Assembly (NCBI RefSeq): GCF_021295335.1
Contig: NZ_JAIWOT010000001.1
Location: 2,588,501-2,652,500 of the forward strand
DNA: 64,000 bases
Source of the DNA: Komagataeibacter sp. FNDCF1
Lineage (GTDB): Bacteria > Pseudomonadota > Alphaproteobacteria > Acetobacterales > Acetobacteraceae
Direction of reading: 5' to 3'
Within the stretch, counting starts at the first letter, position 1; the number at the start of each line of letters is the position of its first letter. Below are positions 18,704 through 29,576 of the stretch, piece by piece. The notes beneath the pieces are model-generated. The model made no database searches. It had not been told where the DNA came from and saw only the letters and a program-made list of their open reading frames with translations. A program made the position numbers and the translations under genes.

Positions 18704-19849
18704 TTATGATTTCCACATATTAAGCAGAAGTTTCCCTATGGAATAGAGGACGAAGAACCCGAATAATGCGATTGCCAATACCAGTATATTCATTGGATAC
18801 GCAGGCCAGTCCGCGGCATTCGGGCGATCGATTTCATCAACGTAAATTTTATTCTGGTCCGCCTGTTGCTTCGCCATTTCAAGAGAACCGACATTACTTA
18901 TAAGAATGCGCTGCTGTATGTTCCGCTGCAGCATCAGATCTTCATATCCGGTGATCTTGGGCACAAGGGACTGTCTTGATCCGGTAAGATTACTTTGTGA
19001 TTTTTCGATCTGGTCAGTCAGAATGTCGACCTGATGCTGGTAGCCTGGTATCAGCGGGCTGGCCGGTGCGAATTTCTGAAGCTGATTCAGCTTCATCTGT
19101 GTAGAGGTAAGTGTATTGCGCAGGTTATTGACAAAGTTCAGCATGGGGCCGGACTGGGTCAATGGATCAATCAATGCGGCGACATTACGGTATTGTGCCA
19201 GTTTCTGGTTGATATTATCCAGTTTGGCCTGCGCATCGTTTACTTCCGCGGCAGAGACACGGATCAGGTTTTCCCGCTGGCGCTGATTGATCTGATTGAT
19301 CAGTTCTTCACCGGCATCCAGCAGGGCACGGGCCACTTTCTGGGAATCGGCTGCCCGGAAAGTCCGTACTTTCAGAATGCTGATATGTGTTTCCGAACTT
19401 TGCTTGACCGATATGTGGTGCTTGTAATACCGGTAGAAATGCTCGAATTCGCCTGAAAACAGGGATCGCGAGTACCGGGCGATGAAATCGGCTTCCGGTC
19501 GCGAATAAATATCAAGAAGCTGCTCCTGCCTGAGAAGCAGGCTGGCAGCATCGCGTGACTCCATGTAATCCTGCACCACGAAAGCATTTTCCGTAGGGCT
19601 GCCTTCGGAACTGGGTTGCAGGATGCTGCTGATGGAAATGCCTGACTGGCTGGAATTACCCCGCACGATAAAATGTGCCTCGGAGACATACTGCGGCGTC
19701 GCAAGCAGGGTCAGATACAGGAAAATCAGAAATGTTGGAAAAAATACAAATATTATTAAGTATTTATGCCGGTAAATCTTATTTTTCACATGGTCGGTCG
19801 GAAGCATGTGCTGTGACCCGGTATGCGCGATGGATGCATCGTCATTCAT
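18704..19849 (-). CDS. kpsE: KpsE/CtrB-type polysaccharide co-polymerase (second copy)
   Basis: A 381-residue PCP-3 family protein. One transmembrane helix is at residues 30-50, a large periplasmic coiled-coil region follows, and a C-terminal helix lies near 353-373. The family block ATPQYVSEAHFIVRG follows the first helix. It is about 55-60% identical by eye to the copy at 4321-5493, so the kpsE pair is much older than the near-identical wza pair. It follows the right-hand wza copy by 85 bp and precedes kpsM. It would link KpsMT to the outer-membrane channel. Confidence 0.9.
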   Translation of the reverse strand: MNDDASIAHTGSQHMLPTDHVKNKIYRHKYLIIFVFFPTFLIFLYLTLLATPQYVSEAHFIVRGNSSQSGISISSILQPSSEGSPTENAFVVQDYMESRDAASLLLRQEQLLDIYSRPEADFIARYSRSLFSGEFEHFYRYYKHHISVKQSSETHISILKVRTFRAADSQKVARALLDAGEELINQINQRQRENLIRVSAAEVNDAQAKLDNINQKLAQYRNVAALIDPLTQSGPMLNFVNNLRNTLTSTQMKLNQLQKFAPASPLIPGYQHQVDILTDQIEKSQSNLTGSRQSLVPKITGYEDLMLQRNIQQRILISNVGSLEMAKQQADQNKIYVDEIDRPNAADWPAYPMNILVLAIALFGFFVLYSIGKLLLNMWKS

Positions 19850-19930
19850 GAATTATCATTCCAATATTAATTGGATATATCAGGAGATGACGGGCACGGA
19901 ACACCAGAGGGAATATGGTTTGTGAAGCCA

Positions 19931-21170
19931 TTCATCATTTGGCGATCCATGCTGCTGTAATTCCTGGTGCGATGATTGTGCTGATCAGGCCAAAGAACTT
20001 GTAGAACTTGTTGCTGGACGAATTGGCGATGTAGATGAGGTCCCTGTCCTGCATCCTGAATTTCTGGGCCAGGAAGTAGTTGCTGGGGTTCATCATGTCC
20101 AGTTGGTAGACGACGGGCGCCGTGGCTGCGTTCTGGTCGACCGCCATGCCGAGGTGGCGCAGGACACCGGCATTCTCGAAGCGGAAAAGATAGACGGCAT
20201 TGGGGTCCGCCCGGGTGTCGATCGGCCCGCCCGCGCGCGATATGGCCTGCGCCATGGTCAGCACGGGTGTGCGGAACTGTATCTGGGTGACCTGGCCACT
20301 GGCCCCGAACACCGTATAGCTGCGCGGCCGCAGGGTCAGCTGGATCCTGTCGCCCGCCTGCATCACGATATTCTGGTCAGGATCGTTTTCAATGACCTGG
20401 AGCGGCATTTCGGCCACCTGCCCGTTGCGTGTCAGCTGCACCACGTAATCCGCATCCGCCTGCTCGGTATGCGTCTCCCCCCCGGCCAGCGCGATGACGT
20501 CGAGGATGCGTTCCCTGTTGGGGGTCAGAGGAACCCGGCTGGGCTGGCGCACATTGCCATACACCATGACGGAGTTGGCAATGTCCGAAAGGATGCGGAC
20601 CACGACCTGCGGGGCCTGGGATTTCTGCTTCAGCCTGTCCGTGACGGCCTGGGCGACCTGGCTGGTGGTCAGGCCGGCCACGGGGATCTGGCCGGCAAAG
20701 GGGATCTCGATGATGCCGCTCCCATCCACGCTGACGGGGGGCAGGCTGGCTGTCGTGGACGGGGTGGGCGTGGCGTTGGTGCCACTGGCGCTGGCCGCGG
20801 CCATGCTGCTGCTGCTGGGACTGAAGAGGCCACTGCCGATTTCGTATATCGAGATCTGCAGGATGTCGCCCGGCCCCACCGTGTCGTTGCGCGTCGGGTG
20901 CGTCAGCGGATGGTCCGCATCAAGGCTGCTGAAGCGGGGCGGGGCCTCGTTGTCCAGAAGCGCTATGAGTTCCGGGCTCACCTGGACAATCCCGTAGCCC
21001 ATCGTGTTCTTCTTCGGGTCCCGCTGCGCCCGGTTCACCTGGTATTCCGTCGGCCCGCTGTCAGGCAGCGCATTGCAACCGCACAGAAGCATGAGGGCCC
21101 CACCCATGGCAATGAGGCGTCCTCTCCGTTGCGTGCAGGGGTGAACTGGACCCAAAAAATTCGGGAAACA
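19931..21170 (-). repeat. Right arm of the 1,240-bp inverted repeat
   Basis: Reverse complement of 2940-4179 with five mismatches, all falling in the 5' fifth of the gene. The two arms point toward each other and enclose 15,751 bp (4180-19930). The sequences just outside each arm are unrelated to each other. Confidence 0.95.
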
Positions 21171-21182
21171 GAAAATAGCCAA
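19935..21182 (-). CDS. Wza/KpsD-type outer-membrane polysaccharide export lipoprotein (right copy of inverted pair)
   Basis: A 415-residue OPX lipoprotein, identical to the product of the left copy except at two positions after the lipobox and in the first four residues, which lie outside the repeat. It has the same lipobox (LLCGC), Poly_export motif and SLBB-like region. The frame opens with TTG at 21182; because the upstream DNA differs completely from the left copy, the start here is uncertain. It heads the minus-strand group wza-kpsE-kpsM. Two identical channels for two KpsE partners imply either shared function or recent gene conversion. Confidence 0.9.
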   Translation of the reverse strand: MAIFCFPNFLGPVHPCTQRRGRLIAMGGALMLLCGCNALPDSGPTEYQVNRAQRDPKKNTMGYGIVQVSPELIALLDNEAPPRFSSLDADHPLTHPTRNDTVGPGDILQISIYEIGSGLFSPSSSSMAAASASGTNATPTPSTTASLPPVSVDGSGIIEIPFAGQIPVAGLTTSQVAQAVTDRLKQKSQAPQVVVRILSDIANSVMVYGNVRQPSRVPLTPNRERILDVIALAGGETHTEQADADYVVQLTRNGQVAEMPLQVIENDPDQNIVMQAGDRIQLTLRPRSYTVFGASGQVTQIQFRTPVLTMAQAISRAGGPIDTRADPNAVYLFRFENAGVLRHLGMAVDQNAATAPVVYQLDMMNPSNYFLAQKFRMQDRDLIYIANSSSNKFYKFFGLISTIIAPGITAAWIAK

Positions 21183-21905
21183 AACGACACCGCAGATGAA
21201 GGTTATGGTAACGGAAAGATACAGTTCAGAACAGAAGACAATCCGCGCACCGCATTTCAGGATGGCAAAAAGGAGAGGCCGGGAAAGCGGTTTCTATCAA
21301 ATTATATTTTATCTGCCTATAGACAATATCGTACTGCGACAGGGGCGGAAAGTGTACAGGGCGCGCATTGCGACTTTCCGGTACATTCTACACAACTGGA
21401 CTTGACCTGGCTGGATGATTTTCTTGATGTCTTCTGGCCATTGCGGTGATGGCCAGACGGCTGCGGGACGTACCGCGCGCTGGTGGTTCCTGACGATTGC
21501 GCCGGTACATGCCCTCCCGATATGCGCCAGGGCATGCGGGCGGCTTTCACGTATCGGCCTGATCGAAACGGGCATGTCAGCGGGTGATGGCCGGGCTGAC
21601 CTGTATGATCCGGCGCCGATCCTGTTCGGGTTCGGGGCCAACGGTGCCACTTTGCCTGCCAGTGGATATCCTGCCAGCGGGCACGGGTCTGTTTAGATGG
21701 TTGACGTTCACGAACCAAGGGCATATATTTGAAGGGCTCTGGGGAGTATATCATACGTCCGGAGTTCCCTCCTATCCGTCAAGCAGCATTAGCCGGTCTT
21801 CAATCAGAAACATGGTCAAGGCCCCGCGCTGTCAGCGCTCCTTGTTAAATTGATTGCTGTCTTGCCTTTCCTTCCGTGAACTGCCCACTTATAGGCATAT
21901 CCTGC
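21183..21905. other. Intergenic region upstream of rho, no gene seen
   Basis: About 720 bp between the divergent wza and rho genes. Several open frames exist on both strands, but none has a recognisable protein or a good start signal. It separates the accessory polysaccharide region from the core block. It must hold promoters for both flanking genes, and the long leader in front of rho would allow the autoregulation known for rho in other bacteria (inference). Confidence 0.4.
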
Positions 21906-23216
<1,311 letters not shown>

Positions 23217-23242
23217 TCGCACCGGATGATCGTGACGACAGA

Positions 23243-23271
23243 AACCCCGGCCTTTCAGCCGGGGTTTTTTT
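23243..23271 (+). terminator. Intrinsic terminator of rho
   Basis: A 9-bp stem (AACCCCGGC with GCCGGGGTT), a 6-nt loop (CTTTCA) and a run of seven T follow 26 bp after the rho stop codon. Confidence 0.9.
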
Positions 23272-23301
23272 ATGTTCCGATGATGTTTTGGATAAAAGGA
23301 C

Positions 23302-23381
23302 AGAAGTTTTTGGATGCCGCCTTTTTCAAAAAGGCGGCATTCTTTTGAAGCTTTTTGAAAAAAGCTTCACCAAAAACTTCT
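23302..23381. repeat. Intergenic three-way-junction repeat, copy 1
   Basis: An outer 12-bp inverted repeat (AGAAGTTTTTGG at 23302-23313 with 23370-23381) encloses two inner hairpins: a 12-13-bp stem with GCCGCC/GGCGGC (23314-23340) and a GAAGCTTTTT/AAAAAGCTTC stem (23347-23368). A related copy lies at 63345-63424. Both sit between convergent genes (here rho and the quinone oxidoreductase gene), so the folded RNA may act as a bidirectional terminator or 3' end structure. Confidence 0.85.
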
Positions 23382-23392
23382 CTATGAAAGAT

Positions 23393-24364
23393 TCAGGGTA
23401 ACAGGATGGTGCTGCCCGTGGTCTTGCGGGATTCCAGGGCGATATGGGCTTGCGGCGCATCCTTCAGGCTAAAGGACTGGCCGATACGTGGTCTGATCAC
23501 GCCTTTTTCCACCAGATCGAATAGCGCCCGTGCAGCATGGAGCAGGGCAGGGCGCTGGGCAATATAGGTCATGAGCAGGGGGCGTGTCAGGAACAGGCTG
23601 CCATGGGCCGCAAGGGTTCCGACATCCACCCCGGTCACGGCGCCCGATGCATTGCCGTAGCTGACCATCAATCCACGTGGCGCCAGGCAGGACAGGCTGG
23701 TCTCGAATGTTGCCCTGCCGATGCTGTCATAGACAACCGGCAGCATGCGGCCGCCCGTCAGGTCACGCACCTGTTCGGTCACGTGCTCCGTACCGATAAT
23801 GACATCCGCCGCGCCATTCGCCCGCGCCAGTTCGGCCTTGGCCTCGGTCGAGACGACACCGATGACCCGTGCCCCAAGATACCGCGCCCACTGGCACATC
23901 AGCAGGCCAACACCACCGGCGGCGGCATAGACCAGTATGTCCTCGCCCGGCTGGACGCAGTGAACCTCACGCAGCAGCATGTGAACGCTCAGGCCGCGGA
24001 GCATGATGGCGGCAGCGGTATCGAACCCGATGGCATCGGGCAGCGGGACGACGCGGTCCGCCGCAATGGCGCGGAACGTGGCATAACCACCGGGCGTGGC
24101 GGGATAGGCCACCCGCATGCCGGGATGGATATCGTGCACATCGGCGCCGACGGCCGTGACCGTGCCGGCCCCCTCCATGCCGGGAATGGCGGGGAGGGCA
24201 GGGAATTTGTACAGGCCGCTGCGGAAATAGGTATCAATGAAATTGACCCCGACCGCTTCCTGCCGCAGGACAATTTCATTGGCCGCAGGGGTGGGAACGG
24301 GCAGTGTTTCGACATGGAGGGCGTCGGGGCCTCCATAATCATGCACGCGAATGACGGTATTCAT
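23393..24364 (-). CDS. qor: NADPH:quinone oxidoreductase (zinc-independent MDR family)
   Basis: A 323-residue medium-chain dehydrogenase/reductase resembling Qor. It starts MNTVIRVHDYGGPDAL and has the family blocks GVNFIDTYFRSGLY near residue 50 and IPGMEGAGTVTAVG near 70. The NADPH-binding AAAGGVGLLMCQWAR is near 150. The catalytic-zinc ligand pattern of alcohol dehydrogenases is missing, as in quinone reductases. It would reduce quinones or related electrophiles with NADPH in the cytoplasm. A longer upstream frame would overlap the neighbouring Ogt-like gene, so the ATG at 24364 (or 24367) is preferred. It lies 25 bp downstream of that gene, probably in one unit. Confidence 0.9.
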   Translation of the reverse strand: MNTVIRVHDYGGPDALHVETLPVPTPAANEIVLRQEAVGVNFIDTYFRSGLYKFPALPAIPGMEGAGTVTAVGADVHDIHPGMRVAYPATPGGYATFRAIAADRVVPLPDAIGFDTAAAIMLRGLSVHMLLREVHCVQPGEDILVYAAAGGVGLLMCQWARYLGARVIGVVSTEAKAELARANGAADVIIGTEHVTEQVRDLTGGRMLPVVYDSIGRATFETSLSCLAPRGLMVSYGNASGAVTGVDVGTLAAHGSLFLTRPLLMTYIAQRPALLHAARALFDLVEKGVIRPRIGQSFSLKDAPQAHIALESRKTTGSTILLP

Positions 24365-24389
24365 CATGGTATTGGTCCCGGTGAATGGA

Positions 24390-24860
24390 TCAGGGCTTGG
24401 GGGTGATGCACAGTATTTCCAGATCACGCAGGAACTGCCGGTCACGCGCGCCTTCTTCCCCCGGATAGGTCTCGGGGTCGTAATCCGGACAGTCATCCAG
24501 ATCAATGCGGTGGCAGGGGATCAGGATGGGAACGGGGTTCTCTCCACACGCGCTGATAATGGTCTCGGGCGAGACATCGGCCAGGCGGGCCGCATCCTTC
24601 CAGTAAACCTGCTGGCCTACGGGTATGGTCAGCATGAAGCGCCATGCCCTGACCTGTTCCGGGGTGCCATAAGGTTCCAGCGGCAGGGTGCATGCGGTGG
24701 CATCGCCATCAAAATAGGCATCCAGCCAGGCGCGGGCCTCCAGCAGCAGGGGGGTTTCTTCCTGATCGCGGCCCCAGCCCCAGTCCAGCGCGACAATTTT
24801 CCCGTCCTCGGCAGATACGGTCAGCGGCGCCAGTGGCGAATGCATTGAAAGTTGTGGCAT
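24390..24860 (-). CDS. Ogt-like O6-alkylguanine-DNA alkyltransferase, divergent
   Basis: A 156-residue protein. The N-terminal part has [13 protein letters not shown] and the C-terminal domain has [20 protein letters not shown] and [13 protein letters not shown], where the PCHR Cys is the alkyl acceptor in Ogt/Ada proteins. The segment that normally reads RAVGxA before the NP motif here reads ETIISA, so the nucleotide-flipping Arg seems to be absent. The usual Gly-rich/LLxxEG end is also replaced by an acidic tail. It may be a repair protein with altered activity. AAGGTG precedes the ATG at 24860, which is divergent from mnmE. Confidence 0.75.
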   Translation of the reverse strand: MPQLSMHSPLAPLTVSAEDGKIVALDWGWGRDQEETPLLLEARAWLDAYFDGDATACTLPLEPYGTPEQVRAWRFMLTIPVGQQVYWKDAARLADVSPETIISACGENPVPILIPCHRIDLDDCPDYDPETYPGEEGARDRQFLRDLEILCITPKP

Positions 24861-24945
24861 GAGTCACCTTGATCAGGACAAAGAGGTGAACGATAACGCC
24901 GTTCCCGGAACTGGTAAAATGTCGATGGCCGTTATGGAGAGAGTC

Positions 24946-26253
24946 ATGCAGGAAAGTGATGGCCATCCCCCTGTTATTTTCGCGCTGGCCAGTGGCCTGT
25001 CCCGTGCCGCCATTGCCGTGATGCGGCTGAGTGGCAGGGGTACGGGCCGGATTGTGAAGGACCTGTGTGGCCGTTTGCCCGAACCACGCCGCGCATCGCT
25101 ACGGGGGTTATGGCGACGGGATGGCACGACACCGGTGCTGCTGGACCGGGCGCTGGTGCTATGGTTTCCCGGCCCCGACAGCTACACGGGTGAGGATGGT
25201 GCGGAACTGCACCTGCATGCGGGACCGGCTGTCATCAATGCCGTGGCCGATGCACTGGTGGCGCTTGGTGCGCGACCTGCGGAGCCGGGCGAGTTCAGTC
25301 GCCGTGCCTTTGCGCATGGACGCATGGATCTGATGCAGGCGGAAGGCATTGCCGACCTGATCGAAGCCGAGACGGAAGCCCAGCGCCAGCAGGCGCTCTC
25401 ACAGCTTGATGGTGCCCAGAGCCGCCTGTACCAGAACTGGGCCGACAGGCTGCGGACCCTGCTGGCCCATCAGGAAGCATTGATCGACTTCCCCGATGAA
25501 GAACTGCCGCCGGAAGTGGAGCAGGAACTCTGCAATGGGTTGAAGGCGCTGCATGCCACCATGCTGGCCTGTCTGGCTGAAGGTGAGGGGGCGGAGCGGC
25601 TGCGGCGCGGACTGGTCTTTGCTATTGTGGGTGAGCCGAATGTGGGCAAGTCCAGCCTGCTGAATGCGCTGGCCGGTCGTGACGCCGCAATTGTCTCATC
25701 GCGCGCGGGCACGACGCGCGATGCGATCGAGGTGCGCATGGTGATGGGGGATGTGCCGGTAACGCTTGTCGATACCGCCGGATTGCGCGAAACAGAGGAC
25801 GAGATCGAAGCCGAGGGCGTGCGCCGCTCACTGTTTCACGTGAAACAGGCTGATTGCGTGGTGCAGGTATTCGTGGGTGACCAGCCGCCACCCCCGCTGG
25901 AGGGGGCGGATATGCTGGTATGTAACAAGACGGACCTGCATCCGGCACCTTTGCGTGCAATTGGCATCAGCGTGCTCACGGATGGGGGGATGGATGTGTT
26001 AAGGAAGGCGCTGGCGGACAGGGCCCGTGCCCTGACGGCAGGCCGGGCCACGGCACCGTTTACGCGCGCGCGGCATCGCGCGGCGATAGAGGAAACGGTC
26101 CGGCATATCGGTCAGGCCCTGACCATGCCGTGGCCCGAGATGCGGGGGGAAGAAATGCGGCTGGCCATGCGCGCGCTGGGGCGCCTGACCGGAGCGGTGG
26201 ATGTGGAAGCCCTTCTGGATACGGTGTTTGGCCAGTTCTGTATTGGCAAGTAG
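24946..26253 (+). CDS. mnmE: tRNA uridine-5-carboxymethylaminomethyl modification GTPase MnmE
   Basis: A 435-residue GTPase that works with MnmG to modify the wobble uridine of several tRNAs. The N-terminal folate-binding domain includes [10 protein letters not shown] and [16 protein letters not shown]. The G domain has [14 protein letters not shown] (G1), DTAGLR (G3) and CNKTD (G4). The C-terminal FCIGK is diagnostic of the family. A longer frame starts at 24859, but ATG 24946, preceded by GGAGAG, fits the family start. A perfect parS site lies inside the gene at 25832-25847 and encodes FHVK. mnmG follows after 12 bp. Confidence 0.96.
   Translation: MQESDGHPPVIFALASGLSRAAIAVMRLSGRGTGRIVKDLCGRLPEPRRASLRGLWRRDGTTPVLLDRALVLWFPGPDSYTGEDGAELHLHAGPAVINAVADALVALGARPAEPGEFSRRAFAHGRMDLMQAEGIADLIEAETEAQRQQALSQLDGAQSRLYQNWADRLRTLLAHQEALIDFPDEELPPEVEQELCNGLKALHATMLACLAEGEGAERLRRGLVFAIVGEPNVGKSSLLNALAGRDAAIVSSRAGTTRDAIEVRMVMGDVPVTLVDTAGLRETEDEIEAEGVRRSLFHVKQADCVVQVFVGDQPPPPLEGADMLVCNKTDLHPAPLRAIGISVLTDGGMDVLRKALADRARALTAGRATAPFTRARHRAAIEETVRHIGQALTMPWPEMRGEEMRLAMRALGRLTGAVDVEALLDTVFGQFCIGK
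25832..25847. promoter_or_regulatory. parS: parS centromere site inside mnmE
   Basis: The 16-bp palindrome TGTTTCACGTGAAACA matches the universal ParB-binding parS consensus perfectly. ParB spreads from such sites, and ParA moves the complex to segregate the chromosome origin. parA and parB lie about 3 kb downstream. The site is embedded in coding sequence and is read as LFHVKQ. Confidence 0.95.
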
Positions 26254-26265
26254 GAGTAAGGCGGG

Positions 26266-28137
26266 ATGAAGCGCGCATATGATGTGATTGTCGTGGGCGG
26301 GGGACATGCGGGCTGCGAAGCCGCCGCCGCCGCCGCGCGCGCCGGTGCCCGCACGCTGCTGCTGACCCATCGCTCTGACACGATTGGCGTCATGTCGTGC
26401 AACCCGGCCATTGGGGGAATTGGCAAGGGGCATCTGGTACGTGAGATCGATGCGCTGGATGGCCTGATGGGTATTGCCGCCGACCGGGCCGGCATTCATT
26501 TCAAGCTGCTCAACCGCTCGAAGGGACCTGCAGTGCATGGCCCCCGCGCGCAGGCGGACCGCACGCTGTACCGGCAGGCCATTCAGGACCTGCTGGCCCG
26601 GACCGAAGGGCTGGACATCATTGAAGGTGCGGTGGGTGACCTGCTGGTGGATGGGCAGGGTCGCGTCGAAGGTGTGGTGTGCGAGGATGGTCGCAGCTTT
26701 GCCGCCGGTGCCGTAGTGCTTGCGACCGGCACGTTCCTGCGCGGCATGATCCACGTCGGACATGACAGCGAGCCGGCCGGCAGGGTAGGGGACAGGCCCG
26801 CCAATGCACTGGGTGTGCGGCTGGCGGCATTCGGGCTGCGCATGGGCCGCCTCAAGACCGGGACCCCGGCCCGGATTGCACGTGACAGCATCGACTGGGA
26901 CAGCCTGCCCGAGGACCGGAGTGATGCGGTGCCTGAACCCTTCAGCCGCATGACGGACGTGCTGCCCAACCCCATGGTGTCATGCCGCATTACCGCCACC
27001 ACGCCGCGCACGCATGAAATCATTCGCGAAAACCTGAAGCTTTCCGCACTGTATGGCGGGACGATATCGGGGCAGGGACCGCGCTACTGTCCCTCCATCG
27101 AGGACAAGGTCGTCCGCTTCGCCGGGCGGGAGTCGCACCAGATTTTCCTTGAACCGGAAGGGCTGCTCGGCAATCCGGATGGTGCGCTGGTCTACCCCAA
27201 CGGCATTTCCACCAGCCTGCCTGAACATGTGCAGTTGGAAATGCTGCAGAGTATTCCGGGGCTGGAAAACTGCCGCATCGTCCGCCCGGGCTACGCGGTG
27301 GAATATGATTATGTCGACCCGCGTGAACTGGCCCCCACGCTGGAACTCAAGACCCTGCCGGGCCTGTTCCTGGCCGGTCAGATCAACGGCACCACGGGGT
27401 ATGAGGAAGCTGGCGCGCAGGGCCTGATCGCGGGCATCAACGCGGCCCGTCATGCATCGGGCCAGGCAGGGGTGACCCTGGCCCGTGGGGATGCGTATAT
27501 AGGCGTGATGATTGATGACCTGACCACGCAGGGTGTGTCGGAACCCTACCGCATGTTTACCTCACGCGCGGAATACAGGCTGACTCTGCGGGCTGATAAC
27601 GCCGATCTGCGCCTGACCCCGCTGGGGCTGGAATGGGGATGCGTGCGGCCTGCGCGCGCGGCCCGTTTCAGTGCCGACCGCGCCGCGATTGATGCGGCAA
27701 CGATACGGGCCCGCGCCGAGACCTATACGACGGACACCCTGCGCCGCGAAGGCGTGAATGTATCCGCCGACGGGCGCACCCGTTCACTCATGGACGTGCT
27801 GGCAACGGATGTGACGGCGCAGATCATTGCCCGCATCGCGCCATGGTTCGCGGACCTGCCGCCCCGTGTGGCGCAGCACCTGATGACCGAGGCCCGCTAC
27901 AGCGGTTACATCGCTCGGCAGGAGCGCGAGATCCGCCAGCTTGCGGGCGAAAGCCGCATCACCCTGCCAACCGATCTCGATTACCGCCGGATCGGTGGCC
28001 TGAGCACGGAAATGCAGGAACGCCTTGCACAGGTCCGGCCCGTGACCTTTGGGGCTGCGCAGCGTATTCCGGGCATTACACCGTCTGCCCTGGTCGCATT
28101 GCTGGCACATGTGCGCCAGCGCCAGGTGGTGGCATGA
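26266..28137 (+). CDS. mnmG: tRNA uridine-5-carboxymethylaminomethyl modification enzyme MnmG (GidA)
   Basis: A 623-residue FAD-dependent enzyme, partner of MnmE. The FAD-binding [12 protein letters not shown] is near residue 10. The family signatures [20 protein letters not shown] (near 44-63) and the later [18 protein letters not shown] are present, and the C-terminal helical domain binds MnmE. Length is normal. It follows mnmE by 12 bp and overlaps rsmG by 4 bp (ATGA), so translation is probably coupled. Confidence 0.97.
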   Translation: MKRAYDVIVVGGGHAGCEAAAAAARAGARTLLLTHRSDTIGVMSCNPAIGGIGKGHLVREIDALDGLMGIAADRAGIHFKLLNRSKGPAVHGPRAQADRTLYRQAIQDLLARTEGLDIIEGAVGDLLVDGQGRVEGVVCEDGRSFAAGAVVLATGTFLRGMIHVGHDSEPAGRVGDRPANALGVRLAAFGLRMGRLKTGTPARIARDSIDWDSLPEDRSDAVPEPFSRMTDVLPNPMVSCRITATTPRTHEIIRENLKLSALYGGTISGQGPRYCPSIEDKVVRFAGRESHQIFLEPEGLLGNPDGALVYPNGISTSLPEHVQLEMLQSIPGLENCRIVRPGYAVEYDYVDPRELAPTLELKTLPGLFLAGQINGTTGYEEAGAQGLIAGINAARHASGQAGVTLARGDAYIGVMIDDLTTQGVSEPYRMFTSRAEYRLTLRADNADLRLTPLGLEWGCVRPARAARFSADRAAIDAATIRARAETYTTDTLRREGVNVSADGRTRSLMDVLATDVTAQIIARIAPWFADLPPRVAQHLMTEARYSGYIARQEREIRQLAGESRITLPTDLDYRRIGGLSTEMQERLAQVRPVTFGAAQRIPGITPSALVALLAHVRQRQVVA

Positions 28138-28760
28138 CGGGAGCGCAGGCCATGCCCCCCGGGATCGATGTTTCACGTGAAACACATGCACGGCTGGAAC
28201 GCTATGCCGACATCCTGCTGCGCTGGAACCAGAAGATCAATCTCGTCTCCCCCCATGACCTGCCCCATCTGTGGTCGCGGCATATGGCTGACAGCCTGCA
28301 ACTGGCGGAACTGATTCCGCCGGGTGGGGTCAGTCTGGTGGATATGGGGTCTGGCGGCGGCTTTCCGGGGCTGGTCATTGCCTGCGCAACCGATGCGTGT
28401 GTCACGCTGATCGAGTCCGACCAGCGCAAGGCCGCCTTCCTGCGTGAGGCGGCGCGTGTCGCGGGCGTGCAGGTCACGGTCTGCGCGCAGCGGCTGGAAA
28501 AGGCGGATGTGCAGCCCGCGCAGGTGGTGACGGCCCGCGCGCTGGCCCCGCTGCCACTACTGCTGGAATGGGGTTCGCGTTTTCTGCGACCCGATGGCTT
28601 CTGCCTGTTCCTCAAAGGGCGCAGCGCGGAAGAGGAATTGACCACGGCCCGTGCCGGTTGGCACATGGCGACAACCCGAATCCCGAGCCGCACGAATGCG
28701 GATGGTGTGATTCTAGAATTGAGCGATATCAGGCGTGTCAGAGACCACAACAATGAATGA
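28134..28760 (+). CDS. rsmG: 16S rRNA (guanine-527-N7) methyltransferase RsmG (GidB)
   Basis: A 208-residue SAM-dependent methyltransferase acting on 16S rRNA G527. It has the N-terminal [27 protein letters not shown], the SAM-binding [16 protein letters not shown] near residues 66-81, and [13 protein letters not shown]. The ATG at 28134 overlaps the mnmG stop. Its 5' part contains the second perfect parS site (28169-28184), which encodes DVSRET. Confidence 0.95.
   Translation: MTGAQAMPPGIDVSRETHARLERYADILLRWNQKINLVSPHDLPHLWSRHMADSLQLAELIPPGGVSLVDMGSGGGFPGLVIACATDACVTLIESDQRKAAFLREAARVAGVQVTVCAQRLEKADVQPAQVVTARALAPLPLLLEWGSRFLRPDGFCLFLKGRSAEEELTTARAGWHMATTRIPSRTNADGVILELSDIRRVRDHNNE
28169..28184. 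promoter_or_regulatory. parS: parS centromere site inside rsmG
   Basis: A second perfect TGTTTCACGTGAAACA, 2.3 kb from the first and about 570 bp upstream of parA. It lies in the conserved VSRET codons of rsmG, a placement also known in other alphaproteobacteria. Confidence 0.95.
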
Positions 28761-29574
28761 TACGGGAAGCGGGGCCCCATCTTCCCCCCGCATTATCGCG
28801 CTGGCCAACCAGAAGGGCGGCGTAGGCAAGACCACCACGGCCATCAACCTCGCAGCCGCCATGGCGACTTCGGGGCTGAAGGTCCTGCTGGTGGACCTGG
28901 ACCCGCAGGGCAATGCTTCCACCGGGCTGGGCGTGGGTTATGATGCCCGCCGCAGCGGGACCTACGCCATGCTGGAAGATGGCGCGCGTGCAGCATCCGT
29001 GGTGCAGGATAGTGCCGTGCCCGGCCTGTCACTGATCGCGGCCGATACGGAACTGGCCGGGGCGGAGCTGGAACTGGTCATGGCCGAACGGCGTGAATAC
29101 CGCCTGCGTGATGCGCTGGAGCAGATCAGCAGCGCGTATGACGTGGTGCTGATCGACTGCCCGCCTAGCCTGGGCCTGCTGACCCTCAATGCCCTGGTGG
29201 CTGCACAGTCGGTCCTTGTGCCCTTGCAGTGCGAGTTCTTTGCGCTGGAGGGGATCAGCCAGCTGGTGCGAACCGTAAACAGTGTCAGGCAGTCGCTCAA
29301 TCCGGCCCTGAAGCTTGATGGCATTGTCCTGACCATGTACGACCGGCGCAACAACCTGTCGGAACTGGTGGCGGATGATGCCCGTAGCTTCTTTGGGGAC
29401 AAGGTGCTTGAAACCCTGATCCCCCGCAACATCCGCATCTCGGAAGCGCAGAGCCATGGGCAGCCGGTCATGAATTACGACCAGCGCTCATCGGGTAGCC
29501 AGGCCTATCAGGCGCTGGCCGCTGAAGTTTCGGACCGTCTCGCCCTGCGTGCGGCCCGCAAAGGGAAGGCATAG
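28753..29574 (+). CDS. parA: Chromosome partitioning ATPase ParA (Soj)
   Basis: A 273-residue Walker-type ATPase that drives segregation of ParB-parS complexes. It has the deviant Walker [10 protein letters not shown] near residues 23-31, [13 protein letters not shown] near 50, and [17 protein letters not shown] near 130. A GTG at 28735 would add six residues; the ATG at 28753 is chosen. It overlaps the end of rsmG and is followed by parB after 2 bp. Confidence 0.96.
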   Translation: MNDTGSGAPSSPRIIALANQKGGVGKTTTAINLAAAMATSGLKVLLVDLDPQGNASTGLGVGYDARRSGTYAMLEDGARAASVVQDSAVPGLSLIAADTELAGAELELVMAERREYRLRDALEQISSAYDVVLIDCPPSLGLLTLNALVAAQSVLVPLQCEFFALEGISQLVRTVNSVRQSLNPALKLDGIVLTMYDRRNNLSELVADDARSFFGDKVLETLIPRNIRISEAQSHGQPVMNYDQRSSGSQAYQALAAEVSDRLALRAARKGKA

Positions 29575-29576
29575 TC

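Noticed and set aside
21183-21875. Several 60-145-codon frames upstream of rho
   Set aside because: None has a recognisable protein, consistent start signal or neighbour logic; treated as non-coding.
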